DNA of 64,000 bases. Source: Bradyrhizobium erythrophlei. Lineage in GTDB: Bacteria > Pseudomonadota > Alphaproteobacteria > Rhizobiales > Xanthobacteraceae. Positions 19,039 to 28,441 of this stretch are shown in pieces (the first letter of the stretch is position 1; every line of letters begins with the position of its first letter). The stretch is from NCBI RefSeq assembly GCF_900142985.1, contig NZ_LT670849.1, positions 2,108,001 through 2,172,000 on the forward strand, written 5' to 3'. The notes beneath the pieces are model-generated. The model searched no databases and was not told where the DNA came from. It saw only the letters and a program-made list of their open reading frames with translations. A program made the translations under genes and the position numbers.

Positions 19039-19651
19039 TCAACCATCCGAAGCGGATCGGAAACCCTTCGCCGCCGAGCAGCGAAATCGATTCGTAGAGC
19101 GGCAGGCCGACGATGTTGCTGTAGGAGCCGACCATCTTGACCACGAACGATCCGGCGATGCCCTGCACGGCGTAGCCGCCAGCTTTGCCGCGCCATTCGC
19201 CGGAGCCGATATAGGCCTGGATGTCTTCCTCCGAGAGGCGCTTGAAGCGCACGCGGGTCTCGATCAGGCGCTGGCGAAACGCCTCTTTCGGCGTGACAAG
19301 GCAGATGGCGGTGTAGACGCGGTGATTGCGGCCCGACAGCAGCCGCAGGCACTGCGCGGCCTCATCGACCAGATTGGCCTTGGGCAGGATGCGGCGGCCG
19401 ACCGCGACCACGGTATCGGCGGCGAGAATGAAGGCGCCGCGCAACTCGTCGTCGAGTTGCACCGATTTGAGCGCCGCATCCGCCTTGGCGCGGGCGAGGC
19501 GATTGGCGCAGGCGCGCGGCAGCTCACCGCGCTTGGGCGTCTCATCGACGTCGGCGGGCCGCAGTGCGTCCGGCTCGATGCCGGCCTGATTGAGCAGGCC
19601 GAGGCGTCGCGGCGAACCTGAAGCGAGAACCAGTTTGGGACGGCCAAGCAT
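19028..19651 (-). CDS. maf: Maf-like nucleoside triphosphate pyrophosphatase
   Basis: A 207-residue Maf protein starting [16 protein letters not shown], the nucleotide-binding signature, with ILAADTVV and the later [12 protein letters not shown]. The family hydrolyses dTTP/UTP or modified nucleotides and affects septum formation. The ATG at 19651 matches the family start; an earlier start at 19726 would add unrelated residues. Confidence 0.93.
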   Translation of the reverse strand: MLGRPKLVLASGSPRRLGLLNQAGIEPDALRPADVDETPKRGELPRACANRLARAKADAALKSVQLDDELRGAFILAADTVVAVGRRILPKANLVDEAAQCLRLLSGRNHRVYTAICLVTPKEAFRQRLIETRVRFKRLSEEDIQAYIGSGEWRGKAGGYAVQGIAGSFVVKMVGSYSNIVGLPLYESISLLGGEGFPIRFGWLNAS

Positions 19652-19871
19652 GCGGATAAATCGGTGGGAGAGATTCGTGACCCCTGAATGCGCGCGGAAC
19701 CTATCGGAAGGCCATCGCCGAGACAACCGTGCATCATGACAAAGAACTGGCCCGGTAAATGGCCATCAGGGTTGAGAAAAAGGGCTCGCCGCCCTGCTGA
19801 CATCGAGCCGTCACGAAGCGGCAACGGTGCGGCACCCGCCCGGCGTCCCCGATGGCAGGAACCCGCCCCGC

Positions 19872-20336
19872 TCAGCCAGAGGCCGCGCCGACCTTCGAAA
19901 ACCGCTTGCGGATGCGCAACAGCAGGCCGTCGCAGACCTCGCGATAGGCCTCCAGCTTCTGCTCGCGGCTGCCATCGGTGCCGGTGGGGTCCGGCGTCGG
20001 CCAGTATTCCACGTCCGCCGCAAGCGTTCGCGTCAGGTCGAGCGCCCTGTGATGCGCCTCCGGCGACAGCGTGATGATGAGGTCGAAGTTGAGGCCTTCC
20101 CAGTCATCCAATTCCTCGAATGTCATCGGCCGGTGCTGCGCGATGTCCTGGCCGAGTTCGGCCATCACGGCGACCGCGAAGGGATCGAGTTCGCCTTTCT
20201 TGACGCCGGCTGAGCGCACGTAGAGCGCATGCGGGAACATCTGTTGCAGCAGGCTTTGCGCCATCGGCGAACGCACGCTGTTGAAGCCACAGGCAAACAG
20301 CACGGCTTGCGGAGCGCGCGTGGCCGGCGCCGCCAT
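19872..20336 (-). CDS. Low-molecular-weight tyrosine phosphatase family protein
   Basis: A 154-residue protein with the C-x5-R catalytic loop ACGFNSVRSP (Cys16) and the general-acid region WPTPDPTG. The family includes protein phosphatases and arsenate reductases. It is separated from UPF0262 by 38 bases. The 220-base space between it and maf holds no recognisable gene; infA, which often lies here in alphaproteobacteria, was not found. Confidence 0.88.
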   Translation of the reverse strand: MAAPATRAPQAVLFACGFNSVRSPMAQSLLQQMFPHALYVRSAGVKKGELDPFAVAVMAELGQDIAQHRPMTFEELDDWEGLNFDLIITLSPEAHHRALDLTRTLAADVEYWPTPDPTGTDGSREQKLEAYREVCDGLLLRIRKRFSKVGAASG

Positions 20337-20374
20337 CAGGCTTCTTTCGGTTGGCGCATCGCCGCAAACATGCG

Positions 20375-20869
20375 CTACCCCTTCCAGTGCAGGACGCAGA
20401 TCAGCGTGAACAGGCGGCGGGAGGTCTCGAAATCGATCCGTACCTTGCCCTTCAACCGCTCCTGCAATGTGCGCGAGCCTTCGTCGTGGATGCCGCGGCG
20501 GCCCATGTCGATCGCCTCGATCCGGTCCGGCGTCGCGGTGCGGATCGCCTGATAGTAGCTGTCGCAGATCATGAAGTAGTCTTTTACGATCCGCCGGAAC
20601 GGCGTCAGCGACAACAGGTGCGCCACGACGGGCGTGCCATCCTCGCGACGTATATCGAAGGCCAGGCGGTTGCCGGTGATGCTGAGGTCCAGCGTATAGG
20701 GTCCGTTATCGACGCCTTCCGGCGCAAACAGGTTCTGCTCGATCAGGTCGTAGATCGCGATCGCACGCTCATGCTCGATGTCGGGACCGGAACGGCCGAT
20801 CGATTCCTCATCGAGCGTGACTGCGACAATGCGGTTCTGCGAATCGTCCCCTGAAGGCGGCTTGGTCAT
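20375..20869 (-). CDS. UPF0262 family protein
   Basis: A 164-residue conserved protein of unknown function, starting [20 protein letters not shown], with [33 protein letters not shown] split over two conserved blocks. It overlaps hisD by 4 bases (ATGA), showing coupled translation. The family occurs almost only next to hisD in alphaproteobacteria. Confidence 0.92.
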   Translation of the reverse strand: MTKPPSGDDSQNRIVAVTLDEESIGRSGPDIEHERAIAIYDLIEQNLFAPEGVDNGPYTLDLSITGNRLAFDIRREDGTPVVAHLLSLTPFRRIVKDYFMICDSYYQAIRTATPDRIEAIDMGRRGIHDEGSRTLQERLKGKVRIDFETSRRLFTLICVLHWKG

Positions 20870-22161
20870 GGCAGGTTGAGACGGATTCCGACGGAGCGTG
20901 AGTGCGCATCGAGGCCTTCGGCGTGGCCCAGCGCCATCGCGGCGGGACCGAGCTGGCGCAACTGGTCGGGCCCGCATTTGAGCATCGACGTCCGCTTCAT
21001 GAAGTCGAGCACGCCAAGGCCCGACGAGAATCGCGCCGAGCGCGCAGTCGGCAATACGTGATTGGATCCGCCGACATAGTCGCCGATGGCTTCGGGCGTG
21101 TGTGCGCCCAAGAACACCGCGCCGGCATTGCGGATCTTTGCCGCCAGGCCTTCCGGATCGGCGGTCATGATTTCCAGATGCTCGGCGGCTAGCGCATCCG
21201 CCAGCGCGACCGATTCCTCGATCGCCTTGACCTTGATGATGCCGCCGAAATCCTGCCACGAGGCGCGCGCGATGTCGGCGCGAGGCAGGGTCGACAGCTG
21301 CGTTTCGACGGCGCGCGCGACATCGCCCGCCAAGGCGGGATCGTCGGTGATCAGGATCGATTGCGCATTGGCGTCGTGTTCGGCCTGCGCCAGGAGGTCG
21401 GCGGCGATCCAGGCGGGATTGGCGGAGCGGTCGGCAATAACCAGCACTTCCGACGGGCCCGCGATCATGTCGATGCCGACCTTGCCGAACACCAGCCGCT
21501 TGGCGGCCGCGACATAGGCATTGCCGGGCCCGACGATCTTGAAGACCGGCGCAATCGTCGCCGTGCCATAGGCCAGCGCCGCGATCGCCTGCGCACCACC
21601 GACCCGATAGATTTCCGAAACCCCCGCCAGATGCGCCGCCGCCAGCACCAGCGGGTTGAGCTTTCCGTCCGGCGACGGCACCACCATGACGACGCGGTCG
21701 ACGCCAGCGACTCTTGCCGGCACCGCGTTCATCAACACCGAAGATGGATAGGCGGCGGTGCCACCGGGCACATAAAGGCCGACCGCCTGGATAGCGCTCC
21801 AGCGCCAGCCGAGTTCGACGCCGAGCGCGTCGGTGAACCGTTCGTCCTTTGGCAATTGCCGGCGGTGAAAACTCTCGATTCGTTCGCGCGCCAGCTCGAG
21901 CGCGGCCACCGTCTTGGGGTCGCATGCCTTCACGGCTTGCGCGATTTCGTCCTCGCTGACCCGAAGCTTTGAGGCGTCAAGCTCGAGCCGGTCGAACCGG
22001 CGCGTCGCCTCGATCAGGGCCGCATCCCCTCGTCCCGCCACATCGTCGACAATGCGCCGGCAAGCGGCTTCGACGTCGGCCGCCACCTCGCGCTTCATCG
22101 CCAGGAATGCGCCGAATGCGGCCGCAAAATCGGGGCTGGAGGTATCGAGCAGAACGGGCAT
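20866..22161 (-). CDS. hisD: Histidinol dehydrogenase
   Basis: A 431-residue enzyme catalysing the last two oxidations of histidine synthesis. Signatures include [30 protein letters not shown] (zinc-site Gln and His) and [11 protein letters not shown]. The start [12 protein letters not shown] at 22161 is the family start; an in-frame ATG at 22236 adds 25 unrelated residues. Confidence 0.96.
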   Translation of the reverse strand: MPVLLDTSSPDFAAAFGAFLAMKREVAADVEAACRRIVDDVAGRGDAALIEATRRFDRLELDASKLRVSEDEIAQAVKACDPKTVAALELARERIESFHRRQLPKDERFTDALGVELGWRWSAIQAVGLYVPGGTAAYPSSVLMNAVPARVAGVDRVVMVVPSPDGKLNPLVLAAAHLAGVSEIYRVGGAQAIAALAYGTATIAPVFKIVGPGNAYVAAAKRLVFGKVGIDMIAGPSEVLVIADRSANPAWIAADLLAQAEHDANAQSILITDDPALAGDVARAVETQLSTLPRADIARASWQDFGGIIKVKAIEESVALADALAAEHLEIMTADPEGLAAKIRNAGAVFLGAHTPEAIGDYVGGSNHVLPTARSARFSSGLGVLDFMKRTSMLKCGPDQLRQLGPAAMALGHAEGLDAHSRSVGIRLNLP

Positions 22162-22301
22162 GACGGCTTTCCGGACGGTATTGAAGACCAAAGGTAAAGG
22201 CTTCTGCTCCATGGCGCGAGGGCAAATCGCCGTCAACCCACTAGTGCGGGCCGGTCGCTTGGAATACGCCGGTTCCTTAGGTCGGAAGAGGTCGCGGGGT
22301 C

Positions 22302-23591
22302 TTAGTCGCTGATGCGCTCGATGCGGGCGCCACAGGCGGAGAGCTTTTCCTCCAGCCGCTCGAAACCGCGGTCGAGATGATAGACGCGGTTGACCATGGT
22401 CTCGCCCTCGGCGGCAAGGCCGGCAATGACGAGCGACACCGACGCCCGCAGGTCGGTCGCCATGACCGGCGCGCCGCGCAACTGGCCGATACCGTGCACG
22501 GTTGCGGTCTCGCCATCGAGCGCGATGCGGGCGCCGAACCGCGCCAGTTCCTGCACGTGCATGAAGCGGTTTTCGAAGATCGTCTCGGTGATGTGGGAAG
22601 CGCCCTTGGCGCAGGTCATCAGCGCCATCAACTGCGCCTGAAGGTCGGTCGGAAAGCCCGGAAATGGCGCGGTCGAAACCTTCACCGGATTGATGCCCGC
22701 ACCGTTGCGGGCGACGCGAATGCCTTCGTTGGTGGAGGTCACGACGGCACCGGCCTCAGTGAGCACATCGAGCGCGGCTTGCAGGAGTTCTGGCCGCGCC
22801 CCGCTCAACTGAACGTCGCCGCCGGTCATCGCCACCGCCATGGCATACGTGCCGGTCTCGATCCGGTCGGGCAGCACGGTATGCCGCGCGCCATGCAGTT
22901 TGCTCACGCCTTGCACGGTGATTCGCGGCGTGCCGGCGCCGGTGACGCGTGCACCCATCTTGTTGAGGCAGTCGGCGACATCGCGGATTTCCGGCTCGCA
23001 AGCCGCGTTACTGATAACAGTGGTTCCTTCCGCGAGCGTCGCCGCCATCAGCGCGACATGCGTGCCGGAGACCGTCACCTTGGGAAAATCGATCTCGCCC
23101 CCCTTCAGGCCGGAAGGCGCGCGGGCGATCACATAACCGCCGTCGATGGTGATCTCGGCGCCGAGTCTTTCCAGCGCCATGATCAGGAGGTCGACCGGCC
23201 GCGTGCCGATGGCGCAGCCGCCGGGCAACGACACCTTGGCTTCGCGCATCCGCGCCACCAGCGGCGCGATCACCCAGAAACTGGCGCGCATCCGCGACAC
23301 CAGTTCGTAGGGCGCGGTGGTATCGAAGATGTCAGCCGCAGAAATGTGCAGGGTCTGGCCCTGGTACTCGCGATCACCGGGCCGCTTTCCGGCCGACATG
23401 ATGTCGACGCCATGGTTGCCGAGAATCCGCTGCAACTGCGCGACATCGGCAAGCCGCGGCACGTTATCCAGGATCAGCGTCTCGTCGGTCAAAAGACCTG
23501 CGATCATCAAAGGGAGCGCGGCATTCTTGGCGCCGGAAATCGGGATGGTGCCGTTGAGTGCGTTGCCGCCGATGATGCGAATGCGATCCAT
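22302..23591 (-). CDS. murA: UDP-N-acetylglucosamine 1-carboxyvinyltransferase
   Basis: A 429-residue MurA. It opens [20 protein letters not shown] followed by the AKNAALPLM block; the fosfomycin-reactive cysteine is C126 in [14 protein letters not shown]. It adds enolpyruvate to UDP-GlcNAc as the first committed step of peptidoglycan synthesis. A 140-base gap separates it from hisD and holds no gene. Confidence 0.97.
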   Translation of the reverse strand: MDRIRIIGGNALNGTIPISGAKNAALPLMIAGLLTDETLILDNVPRLADVAQLQRILGNHGVDIMSAGKRPGDREYQGQTLHISAADIFDTTAPYELVSRMRASFWVIAPLVARMREAKVSLPGGCAIGTRPVDLLIMALERLGAEITIDGGYVIARAPSGLKGGEIDFPKVTVSGTHVALMAATLAEGTTVISNAACEPEIRDVADCLNKMGARVTGAGTPRITVQGVSKLHGARHTVLPDRIETGTYAMAVAMTGGDVQLSGARPELLQAALDVLTEAGAVVTSTNEGIRVARNGAGINPVKVSTAPFPGFPTDLQAQLMALMTCAKGASHITETIFENRFMHVQELARFGARIALDGETATVHGIGQLRGAPVMATDLRASVSLVIAGLAAEGETMVNRVYHLDRGFERLEEKLSACGARIERISD

Positions 23592-23768
23592 GCTGGTCCC
23601 CCCATCCGGACCAAGGGTATAGGGCGAACGGCGCCCAAAGCAAACCTCCCGGCCGATCTTCTAAGGACCAAACGGCTTCACCTTTACGGCGAATTGATGG
23701 GAAGGACGCAGGTACCGCACGCTCCGGGGGGCGGGTTCTGGCCCGGCCCCCGATAAAGCGAGGCCGGA

Positions 23769-24260
23769 TCAGGCGGGACGGAAACGCCGCACCGAAGCGA
23801 TGATCGCGATAACAAAGAGCACGAGGACAACGCCCTGGGTCACGGCGAACGGCGGCTCGCTTGGCGGCACGCTCGGCGCCAGCTCATGCAACGGGCCGAT
23901 CTTGAGGAAGCTCTGGATCACCAGCACGAAGACGTTGAGATAGAGCGAGGTAACCGCCGTGATCACGTAGATCGGACGCCACGCCCCTGAAAGCATCTGA
24001 CCGTAGAGCGCGAAGCAGGCGATCGCCAGCAGCACCAGCGACAGGATCGCGATGATGTGCGAGGGCAACAGCTTCTCGAACGGAAACATGAAGCCGGTGG
24101 CGTTGGTGAGAATGGTGGTGAGCAGAAAGATGGCGGTCATGCCAGGCATCGACTGCGACTTGAACAGCCCGTACAAGACGACGAGGCCGGTGACGATTCC
24201 GATCAGACTGATGACGACGTGCAACACCGTGACGGCATGCAAGCTTAGACCGAGCATCAT
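23769..24260 (-). CDS. Five-helix membrane protein of unknown function
   Basis: A 163-residue hydrophobic protein with about five membrane segments (VLHVVISLIGIVTGLVVLYG, AIFLLTTILTNATGFMFPF and others). No family name was recognised with certainty. The start has two adjacent methionines. It stands alone between murA and the flavin oxidoreductase. Confidence 0.75.
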   Translation of the reverse strand: MMLGLSLHAVTVLHVVISLIGIVTGLVVLYGLFKSQSMPGMTAIFLLTTILTNATGFMFPFEKLLPSHIIAILSLVLLAIACFALYGQMLSGAWRPIYVITAVTSLYLNVFVLVIQSFLKIGPLHELAPSVPPSEPPFAVTQGVVLVLFVIAIIASVRRFRPA

Positions 24261-24414
24261 GACGCGCTCCCCCTTTTTGGATCGCTCAATGCTACGGCCG
24301 ATCGTTTGAAATTGCCACAGCCTTAGCTCACGACAGCAATGACCGTGTCACGGAATTTTTGCAGCGCTGTCATGCCGACACCAACTCGCGCGCAAGAAAT
24401 CTTGTCCGTCGCCT

Positions 24415-26124
24415 TTAGAGCGACGGCCGTGCGGAATCATTGAGATAGCCGTGCAATGCGGCAACGACCTGCGCGCCCTCACCGATCGCCCCGCCGACGC
24501 GCTTGACCGAGCCCGAACGGACGTCACCCACTGCGAAGACGCCCGGCACCGAGGTCTCCAATGCCGATGCGGGAGAGCTTGCGCCGTTCGACACCCCGGT
24601 AATGACGAAGCCGGCCCGATCGACCTTCACGCCACAGCCTTCGAGCCAGTTCGTTGCCGGATCGGCGCCGACGAACAGAAAAAGATTGCGGGCATTAAAC
24701 CGCATCTCTTCGGGCGACAGACGGCTGCGCCAGCGCACGCATTCGAGTGAAGCTTCCTTGGCGCCATCTAACCCAATGACTTCAGCGTTGAAGATCAGTT
24801 CGATGTTTGACGATGCTTCGATGCGCTCGATCAGATAGCGCGACATGCTGGCGCCAAGCCCGCCACCGCGGATCACCATCTGAACCTTGCTGGCATGGCC
24901 CGACAGGAAAACCGCGGCCTGCCCCGCGGAATTGCCGCCGCCGACCAGCACGACCTCCTGACGGGTGCACAGGCTCGCCTCGATCGGCGAAGCCCAGTAC
25001 CACACGCCGCGGCCTTCATATTCGGCGAGGCGTTCGATCTGTGGCCGGCGGTAACGTGCGCCGCTGGCGATCACGATCGCGCGCGCCCGCACCACATCGC
25101 CATTCTCGAGTGTCAGGCCGAAGACGCCGTCAGCGCGCGAGCAATCGAGCGATCTCACCTCGACGGGAATCATGATGTCGGCGCCGAATTTTTGCGCCTG
25201 GTTGAAGGCGCGCGCCATCAGCGCATGGCCCGAGATGCCGGTGGGAAAGCCGAGATAGTTCTCGATGCGGGCGCTGGCGCCGGCCTGGCCGCCGAAAGCC
25301 CGCGTGTCGCAAACGGCCACGGACAAACCTTCGGAGGTGGCATAGACCGCGGTCGACAGCCCCGCGGGCCCGGAGCCGACGACGGCAACGTCATAGACCT
25401 TGTCCTTGGCGACGGCGCGCACCATGCCGATGGCACGCGCGAGTTCGGACTCGCGCGGGTTGCGCAGCACCGTCCCGTCGGGCACGACCACCAGCGGCAG
25501 TTCTTCCGGTAGCGGCGAATAGCGTGCGATCACGTCGGCAGCGTCCGCATCGACATGCGGGCAAAGCAGATGATGCGGATAGCCGTTACGGGACAGAAAG
25601 CCCTGAAGACGAATGACGCCTGCGGAAGTCCCGGGTCCAATCAGGACCGGGCCGCCTGCGCCGCCGCGGATCAGGTTGACGCGGCGAAGGATCAGCGCCC
25701 GCATGATGCGCTCACCGAGGTCGGCTTCCGCCACCATCAGCGCGCGCAACTTGGCCGGCGGCAGCAACAACGTGGTGACATCGCCCTCGGCATGGCCGTC
25801 GACCAAAGCAGGGCGTTCCGACAACTGGCCGATCTCGGCGAGGAACTGGCCCGGCCCCTGATCGATGATCGGGGTGACGCGGCCGAGGCCGTCGCGCTCG
25901 CTGATGGCGACATGGCCGGACAAAACGACGAACAGGCCGGGGCCGACCTTGCCGGTTTCAAACAAGGCTTCGCCGTGCTTGTAATTGCGCTCCTCGCCAA
26001 ACCGGCGCATCCGCGCGATCTCCGGCGCGGTCAGTGTCGGAAAGGTCTGCTCATAGCGGGGAAATGCACTGGCGAGATTAGCGGCGCCGTTTGCTTCTTG
26101 TCCTATGATGGCTTGTTTTGACAT
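24415..26124 (-). CDS. Cyclic-nucleotide-domain thioredoxin-reductase-like flavoprotein
   Basis: A 569-residue protein. An N-terminal cyclic-nucleotide-binding domain spans about residues 30-150 (HGEALFETGKVGPGLFVVLSG), followed by a short thioredoxin-like segment. A TrxR-type FAD/NAD(P) oxidoreductase follows, with DVAVVGSGPAGLSTAVYA (FAD), VVLVGGGNSAGQAAVFLSG (NADPH) and VPGVFAVGDVRSGSVKRV. The CxxC redox pair of thioredoxin reductase is missing; the region reads YWASPIEASLCTRQE. It is therefore probably not a classical disulfide reductase. The ATG at 26124 is the family start. Confidence 0.88.
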   Translation of the reverse strand: MSKQAIIGQEANGAANLASAFPRYEQTFPTLTAPEIARMRRFGEERNYKHGEALFETGKVGPGLFVVLSGHVAISERDGLGRVTPIIDQGPGQFLAEIGQLSERPALVDGHAEGDVTTLLLPPAKLRALMVAEADLGERIMRALILRRVNLIRGGAGGPVLIGPGTSAGVIRLQGFLSRNGYPHHLLCPHVDADAADVIARYSPLPEELPLVVVPDGTVLRNPRESELARAIGMVRAVAKDKVYDVAVVGSGPAGLSTAVYATSEGLSVAVCDTRAFGGQAGASARIENYLGFPTGISGHALMARAFNQAQKFGADIMIPVEVRSLDCSRADGVFGLTLENGDVVRARAIVIASGARYRRPQIERLAEYEGRGVWYWASPIEASLCTRQEVVLVGGGNSAGQAAVFLSGHASKVQMVIRGGGLGASMSRYLIERIEASSNIELIFNAEVIGLDGAKEASLECVRWRSRLSPEEMRFNARNLFLFVGADPATNWLEGCGVKVDRAGFVITGVSNGASSPASALETSVPGVFAVGDVRSGSVKRVGGAIGEGAQVVAALHGYLNDSARPSL

Positions 26125-26197
26125 CACCCACCTGATCCGAAAAATCCGCTTCTTCGAGGGATATCCTCCAACCGCCGCATCGCAGCCAGCCGGATAT

Positions 26198-26407
26198 TTA
26201 CCCGGGGTTCTCTTCGTCACCCTCGCCGACCACCTCATCAGAGACGGACGACGTTGGCATCAAATCGCCCTTGTAATCGCCCTTGCCTCTGGCTTGCGAC
26301 TTTCTGCGCTTGAGATTTTCGCGCAGCGCGAGCTTCAACCGTTCCTGGCGCGCGTCCTTCGGCGCCTTTCCGGCCGGCCGCCCACCGCCCTGCCCGTCAT
26401 CCTTCAT
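26198..26407 (-). CDS. Small basic protein, probably nucleic-acid-associated
   Basis: A 69-residue protein with a lysine/arginine-rich core RQERLKLALRENLKRRKSQAR and an acidic, disordered tail. Short proteins of this kind are common in Bradyrhizobium and relatives; function is unknown. It lies between the flavoprotein gene and tRNA-Thr. Confidence 0.6.
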   Translation of the reverse strand: MKDDGQGGGRPAGKAPKDARQERLKLALRENLKRRKSQARGKGDYKGDLMPTSSVSDEVVGEGDEENPG

Positions 26408-26613
26408 CGCCGACCTGCTCGCCTACGCCGCCGCCATCCGCCTGGCCTGCATTGGCCGAAACCGGGCTAAAATCGAAAGAAGCCAGTTATAGCAGTAAAT
26501 TACGGCGATTTCGGCTTCCGCCGGGCCTTTCCCGTGCTTGCGCGACCCCTGACCTTGTGGCAAGGATCGGCCGCCTTGTAGGGCCTTTTTGGCCGATTCT
26601 CGATGCGGGGCAC

Positions 26614-26688
26614 GCTGCCGTAGCTCAGTGGTAGAGCACTCCATTGGTAATGGAGAGGTCGACAGTTCAATCCTGTCTGGCAGCACCA
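26614..26688 (+). tRNA. tRNA-Thr (GGT), integration site of the element
   Basis: Acceptor stem GCTGCCG pairs with TGGCAGC, the D-arm is TAGCTCAGTGGTAGAGC, and the anticodon loop TTGGTAA carries GGT at 26646-26648. The T-arm is GACAGTTCAATCCTGTC, and CCA is encoded. The gene is intact because the element brought an identical 3' part; the displaced copy lies at 43493-43540. Confidence 0.97.
26641..26688 (+). repeat. attL, 48-bp direct repeat (3' part of tRNA-Thr)
   Basis: Identical over 48 bases to 43493-43540, and the identity stops exactly at both sides. It spans from the anticodon stem to the encoded CCA, the usual core for tRNA-targeting tyrosine integrases. Confidence 0.97.
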
Positions 26689-26780
26689 TTCTTGCTAATA
26701 AAATCAAACACTTTGCGCCGTCAGGCTTTGTTGCGATCGGCGGCAATTGGCATCTGCACGCAGAACGAAGCATGAAATGG

Positions 26781-26820
26781 CGTGCAGTTACGTGCAAAAT
26801 CCGTGCAGCAGGTTCGTGCG
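26781..26820 (+). repeat. CGTGC repeats, likely integrase or excisionase arm sites (left arm)
   Basis: CGTGC occurs at 26781, 26791, 26802 and 26815, spaced 10-13 bases, close to one helical turn. The 16 bases at 26791-26806 recur exactly at 43417-43432 inside the right end. Confidence 0.6.
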
Positions 26821-26838
26821 ATGTTCCTATACAAAATT

Positions 26839-26901
26839 GGGTACTGGCCTGTTTCGACCCCAAGCGGCCTAGTTTGAAGTTAACAGTGGCCTGATTTGAT
26901 T
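26839..26901 (+). repeat. Imperfect direct repeat, copy 1
   Basis: About 60 bases resemble 27501-27563, sharing GGCCTAGTTTGAA and similar flanks. The two copies bracket the zinc-ribbon gene at 27089. The meaning is unknown; they could be duplicated promoter or regulatory segments, or ends of a decayed mobile unit. Confidence 0.5.
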
Positions 26902-27088
26902 TTTCTAAATTTGAATCGGACAAAGGACCAATTCGTGAACCAATCGTTAATTTCTTTGCGGAGGTGAGCAAAACAGAACAGCGCTCCCGTATTGCAGCGC
27001 GCATCGTCGGTTCCATCACCGGCCTTGTAATGGCATCCATCCGGTGACTGAGAGTGTAGCGCTCCCGCCAGATGTGAGGGACCACATC

Positions 27089-27298
27089 ATGGGCGAGTTT
27101 TACAGACCACCATGCCCGAAATGCAAAACCCAAACTATGCTGGCGCGGGTTACATCCGGCCGCCTGGGTTTCCATATCCGCACCTATGAGTGCCCGGTTT
27201 GCAAAGAAATCCGTCAGACTGTCGCCGATTTGGCCGACCCAATGAAATCCAGAAAAACCCAAGGTTGGCTTCGCAGCGACTTGCGAGCACCGACGTAA
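27089..27298 (+). CDS. Small zinc-ribbon protein
   Basis: A 69-residue protein with two CxxC knuckles, PPCPKCKTQTMLAR and YECPVCKEIRQ, separated by about 27 residues, forming one zinc ribbon. ATG 27089 follows GAGGGA, a good ribosome site; a GTG at 27044 is an alternative that adds 15 residues. Similar short proteins are widespread in Bradyrhizobium, with unknown function. It is followed directly by a terminator. Confidence 0.7.
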   Translation: MGEFYRPPCPKCKTQTMLARVTSGRLGFHIRTYECPVCKEIRQTVADLADPMKSRKTQGWLRSDLRAPT

Positions 27299-27330
27299 GG
27301 CCGCCTCAGCGGGCGGCCTCTTTCATTCCG
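27299..27330 (+). terminator. Rho-independent terminator after the zinc-ribbon gene
   Basis: GGCCGCC (27299-27305) pairs with GGCGGCC (27312-27318) and is followed by TCTTTCATT. The stem begins one base after the stop codon. Confidence 0.75.
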
Positions 27331-27500
27331 GCTGCTAGAATCGAAAGGGGTCACCTCTCGGCGACCCCAATGGCCGGTAAAAATTTGTGCGTGATGAAAA
27401 TCTCAGCCCCGGCAAGGGCCAACGTAGAGTTTTCCGCAGGACCGGATAGCCGGATCAATACCGTCTACAGCACTGTCCTAATTGGCACAGCACCCCCAGT

Positions 27501-27563
27501 GGGTTACTGGCTTGTTTCAACCCATAGTGGCCTAGTTTGAAAATAGCAGTGGCATAATTTGTT
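27501..27563 (+). repeat. Imperfect direct repeat, copy 2
   Basis: Partner of 26839-26901. Both contain TGGCxTGTTTC, GGCCTAGTTTGAA and a terminal ATTTG at matching spacing. Confidence 0.5.
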
Positions 27564-27627
27564 CTCTGTAAGGACCACGTCAGCCAAAGCCTCTACAAAG
27601 AGCCATCCTTTGCGTTGGACGGCTTCG

Positions 27628-27747
27628 ATGGACGAATGGCTGATGGATAAGGCCACGCTTCTCGGCTTTCAGTTCCAAAACTGGATGGTCGTGACTTTTG
27701 CGCTGATCCTTGTCGCAAGCCTCATCAACATTTCCGAACGTCGCTAG
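27628..27747 (+). CDS. Single-helix membrane microprotein
   Basis: A 39-residue protein beginning MDEWLMDKATLLGFQFQNW, with one hydrophobic segment MVVTFALILVASLI and a basic end. It resembles other short single-pass proteins; no family was recognised. The start was chosen as the ATG closest to the membrane segment; upstream codons in the same frame look non-coding. Confidence 0.45.
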   Translation: MDEWLMDKATLLGFQFQNWMVVTFALILVASLINISERR

Positions 27748-27814
27748 ACGATAAATAAGGGATGCTGCTTGAGTCGAATCGACATAGTTCTATTCTCCTT
27801 CTGGGAGACTATTC

Positions 27815-28060
27815 GTGCGCAGCGTTGTTATCTTTCTAGCTCTGCTGTTGTCGCTGCCTAGCATGGCAAGCGCAGCCATGCTTACACTCTACAGCCCGTT
27901 CGACATGATCCATAACGGGCACCATGGGAATCCAAAGCCAGCCGCACCGCACGTAGGCCAGCCGCCTTTGGTTACTGGCGATGCCCTCGGAGGCTGTGGG
28001 CGTGGCCGCAATCGCGATTCTGCAACTCATCGGTGCAGAGGCCCGGCTGACCTGCGTTAA
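27815..28060 (+). CDS. Small secreted protein with GCGRGR motif
   Basis: An 81-residue protein starting at GTG with GGGAG ahead. The signal peptide MRSVVIFLALLLSLPSMASA precedes a His/Pro-rich middle and the ending GCGRGRNRDSATHRCRGPAD. Short exported proteins with this ending recur in Bradyrhizobium genomes; function is unknown. Two cysteines could form a disulfide in the periplasm. Confidence 0.65.
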   Translation: MRSVVIFLALLLSLPSMASAAMLTLYSPFDMIHNGHHGNPKPAAPHVGQPPLVTGDALGGCGRGRNRDSATHRCRGPADLR

Positions 28061-28068
28061 AGGCCGCA

Positions 28069-28221
28069 TCAGTTGGCCGCAACACGTCCTTTGCCGAGAC
28101 ATTCTTCGCACGCTTTATAAATTTTGACGCCGGGTTTCGTTGGATGCTTCACGACTGTGAAGCCGCTCCCCATGCACTCAGTGCATCTGGTCTCTGCTGG
28201 CATCATGACAGGCTTCTTCAT
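28069..28221 (-). CDS. DnaJ-type zinc-finger microprotein
   Basis: A 50-residue protein with two knuckles of the DnaJ type, CTECMGSGF and CEECLGKGR (CxxCxGxG), enough for one zinc site. It starts one base after the previous gene's stop, as third gene of a minus-strand run 28671-28069. It was found by reading the sequence directly. Likely a chaperone-like or nucleic-acid-binding accessory; this is inference. Confidence 0.7.
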   Translation of the reverse strand: MKKPVMMPAETRCTECMGSGFTVVKHPTKPGVKIYKACEECLGKGRVAAN

Positions 28222-28222
28222 C

Positions 28223-28441
28223 TTAGCCCACGATTCCCTTTAGCGCTCGAAACATTTCCTTAATATCACTGAGCCGAAGCGGCTCGTCACGCTGTCCGCG
28301 AAACTGATTCATAACACTGAGTTGATTGGCGGCTATAGCATCCTGTTTGTGCTTGTCTTGCTCAGCGAAAAAGTCCTCCATGGCCTTCACAAAGGCACGC
28401 GCGACGTTCGGCGGAAGATCGATCGGCTTGCGGGTTACCAT
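28223..28441 (-). CDS. Small helical protein of unknown function
   Basis: A 72-residue mostly helical protein, PNVARAFVKAMEDFFAEQDKH, followed by LSDIKEMFRALKGIVG. It overlaps the gene before it by 7 bases and is followed one base later by the DnaJ-type microprotein gene, so the three form one operon. No family was recognised. Confidence 0.6.
   Translation of the reverse strand: MVTRKPIDLPPNVARAFVKAMEDFFAEQDKHKQDAIAANQLSVMNQFRGQRDEPLRLSDIKEMFRALKGIVG

Noticed and set aside
20375..21925. 516-codon minus-strand frame
   Set aside because: Its first two thirds are the wrong frame of hisD; only the last 164 codons (UPF0262) are real.
22377..23756. 459-codon frame antisense to murA
   Set aside because: Shadow of murA, rich in His/Arg/Gly, as expected from the complementary strand.
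26423..27262. 279-codon minus-strand frame running through tRNA-Thr
   Set aside because: It crosses a tRNA gene and the antisense of the zinc-ribbon gene; not a plausible protein.
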